Below are positions 6,101 to 7,022 of a stretch of DNA of 7,022 nucleotides, piece by piece (position 1 is the first letter of the stretch; each line of letters opens with the position of its first letter). The notes under the pieces are model-generated. The model saw only the letters and a program-made list of their open reading frames with translations, was not told the DNA's origin and did not search any database. The DNA lies in contig VXXH01000213.1 in assembly GCA_009835515.1 (NCBI GenBank), forward strand, positions 1 through 7,022. The letters are read 5' to 3'. Made by a program: the position numbers and the translations under genes. Source of the DNA: Candidatus Poribacteria bacterium. GTDB lineage: Bacteria; Poribacteria; WGA-4E; WGA-3G.

Positions 6101-6128
6101 TCTTCTAACGTGTTTAGCTTTTGGTCTT

Positions 6129-7022
6129 TTAGCCTTCCTGTGCTGTTTGTTTCGATTTCCGGTACCTATAAAACGTCCATGCCCCGGATGCCAAGAGAAT
6201 TACCAACAGGACAATAAGACCAATATTGAGAAGATAGCGACCCCGATTGAACTGCCACAACCGTTGATTTGCCAATTCAGCAGCAGCGGTCCCCTTTTGT
6301 GCTTTCGTTTTTACCTCTTCCCAATACTTTTTCGCGAGGGCGGTCTGATCAAGCTGCTCCGCAAGTTTCGCTGTAACCACGAGATAAGCCACATCTTGAA
6401 CATCTTGCTTCTCTAACGCGTCCGCAAAGGAGCTAAGAAGTAAAACCGTTAAATCTGCCGACATTTGCGGAAAATCTGTCGTGCGCTCAATCCCGTTCTG
6501 GAAAGCGGTGACAGCCCCTTGATGGTTATCCCGGTCAAATTCAATTTGTGCGATCTCAAACCAGCTTCTCTTAATAAGTTGGATCGATTGCTCTATATCG
6601 CTATAACCGTCAAATGTGAAAGTTGCCGAACCGTAATTCTGGTTACCCTGTTTCGCATAGAGCGCGTAAGTTTCGCCGATTGTTAATAGATCTGAATCTT
6701 TCCATGCATCGAAGCGGAAAATTCCATCTCCCGCTACAGTCTGTTGGTATGCTGTTCTATTTATCCAAACCAGCGTATCAGCAGCCGACGCACCAGCGAC
6801 ACCTTTAACACTACCGTGAACAGCAATAGGATCAAGTACCCAACCGATGTGGACCGACGCTCCAAGGACTAACTGCAATTCCGCAGTCTTGGATGGTGGC
6901 GTGATGTACCCCACCTTCTTTACGGATATTGTGGAAGTGCCTTGTTGTAGATTTTCAGTGATAAGTTTCGGTGTATTTCCGACTTCTGCATCGTTGATGA
7001 AAATTTGCGCACCATCGGGAAG
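6129..7022 (-). CDS. PEGA-domain, TPR-like protein with C-terminal membrane anchor, 5'-truncated
   Basis: The frame stays open to the right edge, so the start is outside the window; 297 residues are visible. The GTG at 6914 is internal because the conserved PEGA repeat begins before it. Visible residues 1-45 read LPDGAQIFINDAEVGNTP and continue to VKKVGYITPP, a typical PEGA unit (P-G-A-x-I-x-x-N/D ... G-x-T-P ... V-x-x-x-G-Y). A beta-sandwich-like segment follows (about 60-140, with GDGIFRFDAW). A helical region (about 145-255, AVTAFQNGIERT and ALAKKYWEEVK) resembles TPR helices. A single hydrophobic helix lies at about 264-285 (nt 6168-6233), followed by YRKSKQTAQEG. The basic tail after the helix predicts a cytoplasmic C-terminus with the PEGA and TPR-like parts outside the membrane. 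PEGA domains are common in envelope and cell-surface proteins; the specific role here is unknown. No terminator is seen after the TAA. Confidence 0.8.
   Translation of the reverse strand, partial: LPDGAQIFINDAEVGNTPKLITENLQQGTSTISVKKVGYITPPSKTAELQLVLGASVHIGWVLDPIAVHGSVKGVAGASAADTLVWINRTAYQQTVAGDGIFRFDAWKDSDLLTIGETYALYAKQGNQNYGSATFTFDGYSDIEQSIQLIKRSWFEIAQIEFDRDNHQGAVTAFQNGIERTTDFPQMSADLTVLLLSSFADALEKQDVQDVAYLVVTAKLAEQLDQTALAKKYWEEVKTKAQKGTAAAELANQRLWQFNRGRYLLNIGLIVLLVILLASGAWTFYRYRKSKQTAQEG

Noticed and set aside
5994..6416. A 140-codon plus-strand frame running from the end of truD into the convergent gene.
   Set aside because: It is out of frame with TruD and antisense to the PEGA/TPR-like coding sequence; its hydrophobic stretch mirrors the complementary coding region.

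Overview
The window is about 7 kb of bacterial DNA with moderate G+C. It holds five protein-coding genes; the first and the last run off the window edges. Large surface-type proteins (a beta-propeller with Pro/Gly linkers, and a PEGA/TPR-like protein with a C-terminal membrane anchor) sit beside ordinary housekeeping genes. The intergenic DNA carries a hairpin repeat built on AGTCCGGTAGG...CCGGACTT. Together these suggest a Candidatus Poribacteria-like or other deep-branching environmental bacterium. That assignment is inference from style; nothing in the window is a taxonomic marker.

Layout. Bases 1-1928 (+) are the 3' part of a large multidomain propeller protein, followed at once by a textbook intrinsic terminator (1947-1977). 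Bases 1978-2186 are non-coding and hold two copies of an inverted repeat; one is compact and the other is split by about 53 bp of extra sequence. Then come two minus-strand genes in the order of transcription: a 7Fe-type ferredoxin fused to a membrane region and an uncharacterised C-terminal domain (3592-4875), and bioA (2187-3536), 55 bp further downstream and probably cotranscribed. A 151-bp divergent region (4876-5026) carries two back-to-back sigma70-type promoters, one for the ferredoxin gene and one, with perfect TTGACA-17-TATAAT boxes, for truD on the plus strand (5027-6100). The two promoters also settle the start codons, ruling out the longer open frames on both sides. Finally, a minus-strand PEGA/TPR-like tail-anchored protein (6129-7022, 5' end outside the window) converges on truD with a 28-bp gap.

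How the genes relate. BioA makes the biotin precursor 7,8-diaminononanoate and TruD makes pseudouridine 13 in tRNA; the sequence shows no functional link between them. The most unusual item is the ferredoxin fusion. Its eight cysteines fit a [3Fe-4S][4Fe-4S] ferredoxin exactly, but the chain continues for about 340 residues through two or three hydrophobic segments into a roughly 140-residue beta-rich domain that I do not recognise with confidence. No CRISPR array, tRNA, rRNA, transposase or phage gene was seen.
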